From an uncultured Oscillibacter sp. (GTDB lineage: Bacteria > Bacillota > Clostridia > Oscillospirales > Oscillospiraceae), in assembly GCA_910587875.1 (NCBI GenBank), contig CAJUOD010000082.1, forward strand, positions 1 to 13,403: DNA of 13,403 nucleotides. Reading direction: 5' to 3'. The notes below the pieces were generated by a model. That model was not told the origin of the DNA. It did not search any database and saw only the letters and a list, made by a program, of their open reading frames with translations. The position numbers and the translations under genes are program-made. Shown one piece after another: positions 10,335 to 13,403 of the stretch (position 1 is the first letter of the stretch; each line of letters begins with the position of its first letter).

Positions 10335-11720
10335 TTACTGCTCGTCTTTTTTCGGCCAGTATTTCTCGATCAGCTCGGGTTTGATACGCTTCAGCTCCGC
10401 CTTGGGCAGGATGCTGAGGAGCTCCCAGCCCAGGTCCAGGGTCTCGAAAATGGAGCGGTTCTCCTCATAGCCCTGGTTCACGTAGCGCCGCTCGAACTCG
10501 TCGGCGAACTTGGCGTACAGCAGGTCCGTGGGCGTCAGGGCCGCCTCGCCCAGGATGGACATCAATTCCTTGTTGTCCTTGCCGGTGGAGTAGGCCGCGA
10601 AGAGCTGGTTCATGGTGTCCGCGTGGTCCTCCCGGGTCTTGCCCTTGCCCACGCCCTTGTCTTTCAGACGGGACAGGCTGGGCAGCACGTCCACGGGGGG
10701 ATGGATGCCCTGGCGGTACAGGGCGCGGGAGAGGATGATCTGACCCTCGGTGATATAGCCCGTCAGGTCGGGGATGGGGTGGGTCTTGTCGTCCTCGGGC
10801 ATGGTCAGGATGGGGATCAGGGTGATGGAGCCCTTCTTGCCCAGCTGCCGTCCGGCCCGCTCGTACAGGGTCGCCAGGTTGGTGTACAGGTAGCCCGGGA
10901 AGCCGCGGCGGCCCGGGACCTCCTTCTTGGCGGCGGAGACCTCCCGGAGGGCCTCGGCGTAGTTGGTGATATCGGTCATGATGACCAGGACGTGCATGTC
11001 CTTCTCAAAGGCCAGGTACTCCGCGGCTGTCAGGGCCATGCGGGGGGTGGCGATACGCTCGACCGCCGGGTCGTTGGCCAGGTTGGAGAACAGGACCGTC
11101 CGGTCGATGGCTCCGGTGCGCTTGAACTCGTTGACGAAGAACTCCGACTCCTCGAAGGTAATGCCGATGGCGGCGAAGACCACGGCGAAGTTGGCGCTCT
11201 CGTCTCCCAGCACCTTGGCCTGACGGGCGATCTGGGCCGCCAGGTTGGCGTGGGGCAGGCCGGAGCCGGAGAAGATGGGCAGCTTCTGGCCGCGGACCAG
11301 GGTGTTCAGGCCGTCGATGGTGGAAACGCCCGTCTGGATAAACTCGTTGGGGTAGTCCCGGGCGGCGGGATTCATGGGCAGGCCGTCGATGTCCCGGTAC
11401 TCCTCGGGCAGGATGTCGGGGCCGCCGTCAATGGGGTGGCCCATGCCGTTGAAGACGCGGCCCAGCATGTCGCCGGACACGCCCAGCTGCAGGGGGTGGC
11501 CCAGGAAGCGGACCTTGGCGTCCGCCATGTTGATGCCCGCGGCGGACTCGAAGAGCTGGACCACGGCGGTGTCGCCGTTGACCTCCAGCACCTGGCCCCG
11601 GCGGGTGGTGCCGTCGTGGAGCTCCACCTCGACCAGCTCGTTATAGGTGACGTTCTCGACCATCCGGACCATCATCAGCGGGCTGACGATCTCCTCTACG
11701 GTTTTGTATTCACGAATCAT
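10335..11720 (-). CDS. atpB: V-type ATP synthase subunit B
   Basis: This 461-aa subunit B (NtpB) is the non-catalytic nucleotide-binding partner of subunit A in the alternating A3B3 head. It has the beta-barrel start (MIREYKTVEEIVSPLMMVRM), the B-type signature FSGSGLPHANLAAQIARQAK in place of a functional P-loop, EFFVNEFKRTGAIDRTVLF, and the PGRRGFPGYLYTNLATLYER and GSITLIPILTMPEDDKTHPI blocks. Length is normal. The ATG overlaps the stop codon of atpA by one base (TAATG), and its GGAGGTGA SD lies inside the end of atpA, so the two are translationally coupled. GC-rich third positions set it and its neighbours apart from the element. Confidence 0.97.
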   Translation of the reverse strand: MIREYKTVEEIVSPLMMVRMVENVTYNELVEVELHDGTTRRGQVLEVNGDTAVVQLFESAAGINMADAKVRFLGHPLQLGVSGDMLGRVFNGMGHPIDGGPDILPEEYRDIDGLPMNPAARDYPNEFIQTGVSTIDGLNTLVRGQKLPIFSGSGLPHANLAAQIARQAKVLGDESANFAVVFAAIGITFEESEFFVNEFKRTGAIDRTVLFSNLANDPAVERIATPRMALTAAEYLAFEKDMHVLVIMTDITNYAEALREVSAAKKEVPGRRGFPGYLYTNLATLYERAGRQLGKKGSITLIPILTMPEDDKTHPIPDLTGYITEGQIILSRALYRQGIHPPVDVLPSLSRLKDKGVGKGKTREDHADTMNQLFAAYSTGKDNKELMSILGEAALTPTDLLYAKFADEFERRYVNQGYEENRSIFETLDLGWELLSILPKAELKRIKPELIEKYWPKKDEQ

Positions 11721-13403
11721 TACTGGTCACCTCCCTGAGCGGCGATTTCGGCGATCTCGGCCTCCATCTCGGTCCGGAACTCCTCATAGGCCTTGGCGTA
11801 CTCGTCGGCGGGGACGCTCTTGGCCCGGCCGATCTTCTCCCGGACGGGGATGTCGAAGAGCTTCATCACGTCCGCCCCCTTGGCGATGGCGTCCCGGCAG
11901 AGAACCTCGTAGCGGAGGATCAGGGCCAGGAGCTTGCCCTGGCGGTCGTAGCTGGAGTAGCCGTCGATGTCGGTGAAGGCGTTCTGCTGGAGGAAGTCCT
12001 CCCGGACCATCCGGGCAACCTCCAGGGTCAGCTGGTCGGAGGGAGACAGGGCGTCCTTGCCGACGAGCTGGACGATCTCGTTCAGGCTGGCCTCCTGCTG
12101 GAGGATGCTCATGGCCTTGCTTCTGTCCTTCATGAAGTCCTCGCCGAAGTTCTCGTCGAACCAGGGCTTCAAGGTGTCCAGATACAGGGAGTAGGAGTTC
12201 AGCCAGTTGATGGCGGGGAAGTGGCGCTTATAGGCCAGGGACGCGTCCAGGGCCCAGAAGACCTTGACGATCCGCATGGTGGCCTGGGAGACGGGCTCGG
12301 ACAGGTCGCCGCCCGGAGGCGACACGGCGCCCACGGCGGTCAGGCTGCCCCGGCGCTCGTCGGAGCCGATGCACTCCACGGAGCCGGCCCGCTCGTAGAA
12401 CTGGGCCAGACGGGAGGAAAGGTACGCGGGATAGCCCTCCTCGCCGGGCATCTCCTCCAGACGGCCGGACATCTCGCGCAGGGCCTCGGCCCAGCGGGAG
12501 GTGGAGTCGGCGATAACCGCCACGTCATAGCCCATGTCCCGGAAGTACTCCGCGATGGTGATGCCGGTGTAGACGCTGGCCTCGCGGGCCGCCACGGGCA
12601 TATCGGAGGTGTTGGCAATCAGCACCGTCCGCTTCATCAGGGACTCGCCGGTGCGGGGGTCCTTCAGCTCGGGGAACTCCCGGAGCACGTCGGTCATCTC
12701 GTTTCCGCGCTCGCCGCAGCCGATGTAGACCACGATGTCCACGTCGGACCACTTGGCCAGCTGGTGCTGGACCACGGTCTTGCCGGAGCCGAAGGGGCCC
12801 GGGACGGCGGCGGTGCCGCCCTTGGCGATGGGGAACATGGTGTCGATGATCCGCTGGCCGGAGCACAGGGGACGCTCGGGGGAGTACTTCTTCTCATAGG
12901 GGCGGCCGATACGGACGGGCCACTTCTGGGTCATGGTCAGGGGCACGTCCTTGCCGTCCTCGGTGGTCAGCACCGCCACGGTCTCCGTGACGTTGTAACT
13001 GCCGCTCTGGATGGATTTGATGGTTCCCTTCAGATTGGGGGGCACCATGATCTTGTGGAGCACCACGGGGGTCTCGGGGACGGTGCCGATGACGTCGCCG
13101 CCGATGACCTTGTCCCCGGCTTTCGCCGTGGCGGTGAAGTCCCACTTTTTCTCGTGGTCCAGGGGAGAGACCTCCACGCCGCGGGTGATGTTGTTGCCGT
13201 GGACCTTTTCCATGATTTTCTCCAGCGGGCGCTGGATGCCGTCATAGATGCCCTCGATCATGCCGGGGCCCAGCTCCACGCTCATGGGCGCTCCCGTGGT
13301 CTCGACGACGGCGCCGGGGCCCAGGCCCGAGGTCTCCTCGTAGACCTGGATGGAGGCGGCGTCGCCCTTCATGGTCAGAATTTCGCCGATCAGGCGCTGG
13401 GGG
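11720..13403 (-). CDS. atpA: V-type ATP synthase catalytic subunit A (5' end outside window)
   Basis: This is the catalytic subunit A (NtpA), which hydrolyses or makes ATP in the A3B3 head. The visible frame starts PQRLIGEILTMKGD at the window edge, so only about the first 30-40 residues are missing; the ATG at 13372 is internal. The barrel is followed by the A-type non-homologous insert (around KVHGNNITRGVEVSPLDHEK), the P-loop GPFGSGKTVVQHQLAKW, the following VVYIGCGERGNEMTDVL, and the catalytic region with SRWAEALREMSGRLEEMPGE and GSLTAVGAVSPPGGDLSEPV. It ends in the usual helical domain (KIGRAKSVPADEYAKAYEEF). The operon order A-B-D is that of bacterial V-type ATPases. No frameshift or missing key residue is visible. 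Confidence 0.97.
   Translation of the reverse strand, partial: PQRLIGEILTMKGDAASIQVYEETSGLGPGAVVETTGAPMSVELGPGMIEGIYDGIQRPLEKIMEKVHGNNITRGVEVSPLDHEKKWDFTATAKAGDKVIGGDVIGTVPETPVVLHKIMVPPNLKGTIKSIQSGSYNVTETVAVLTTEDGKDVPLTMTQKWPVRIGRPYEKKYSPERPLCSGQRIIDTMFPIAKGGTAAVPGPFGSGKTVVQHQLAKWSDVDIVVYIGCGERGNEMTDVLREFPELKDPRTGESLMKRTVLIANTSDMPVAAREASVYTGITIAEYFRDMGYDVAVIADSTSRWAEALREMSGRLEEMPGEEGYPAYLSSRLAQFYERAGSVECIGSDERRGSLTAVGAVSPPGGDLSEPVSQATMRIVKVFWALDASLAYKRHFPAINWLNSYSLYLDTLKPWFDENFGEDFMKDRSKAMSILQQEASLNEIVQLVGKDALSPSDQLTLEVARMVREDFLQQNAFTDIDGYSSYDRQGKLLALILRYEVLCRDAIAKGADVMKLFDIPVREKIGRAKSVPADEYAKAYEEFRTEMEAEIAEIAAQGGDQ

Noticed and set aside
9969..11738. Very long plus-strand open frames opposite atpB and atpD
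   Set aside because: They are antisense shadows of GC-rich V-ATPase genes with strong family motifs on the minus strand; the translations are low-complexity and lack SDs.
1..13403. CRISPR arrays, tRNA or rRNA genes, insertion sequences
   Set aside because: No regularly spaced repeats, no tRNA cloverleaf at the att site and no transposase were seen. The target is a protein gene.

Overview
The window is the 3' part of a V-type (A/V-type) ATPase operon of a GC-rich Clostridia genome, most likely an Oscillospiraceae-like gut anaerobe, interrupted by a small integrated mobile element. The host guess is inference: the ATPase proteins look clostridial, the operon is GC-rich, and the element style is typical of Firmicutes. 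Every protein gene I accept lies on the minus strand, so gene order runs from right to left.

Right part (9608-13403): atpA (5' end outside the window), atpB and atpD are packed tightly, with a TAATG overlap between A and B and 13 bases between B and D. They encode the catalytic, regulatory and central-shaft subunits of the ATPase.

Middle (161-9709): an element of about 9.5 kb is integrated in the 3' end of atpD. The displaced original 3' end of atpD, with its stop codon and operon terminator, sits at the left edge (1-172). The element supplies a diverged but in-frame replacement for the last 29 codons plus its own terminator. A 12-bp identical core (161-172 and 9698-9709) marks attL and attR. 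Inside, from left to right: a DUF4258/MqsA-like toxin-antitoxin pair, a tyrosine integrase, a 322-aa unknown protein, an excisionase-like HTH protein, a 267-aa coiled-coil/HTH-like unknown, a 48-aa membrane peptide, a 167-aa unknown, an 81-aa unknown, an SH3-domain lipoprotein, a long non-coding stretch, a small serine recombinase and a degenerate HNH-like protein. I see no relaxase, coupling protein, type IV secretion gene, replication initiator or phage structural gene. The element therefore looks non-autonomous for transfer.

The least ordinary part is the 975-base gene-free stretch at 7101-8075. A good plus-strand sigma-A promoter (7278-7306) is followed by about 350 bases that can fold into a series of long, partly nested stems. 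Their G-U pairs are compatible only with the plus strand, so this is a candidate structured non-coding RNA. A second candidate RNA structure, with a G-quadruplex motif, lies in the leader of the serine recombinase. Several families of short repeats sit at the candidate promoters and look like operator arrays. All foldings and promoters were found by eye and none was computed.
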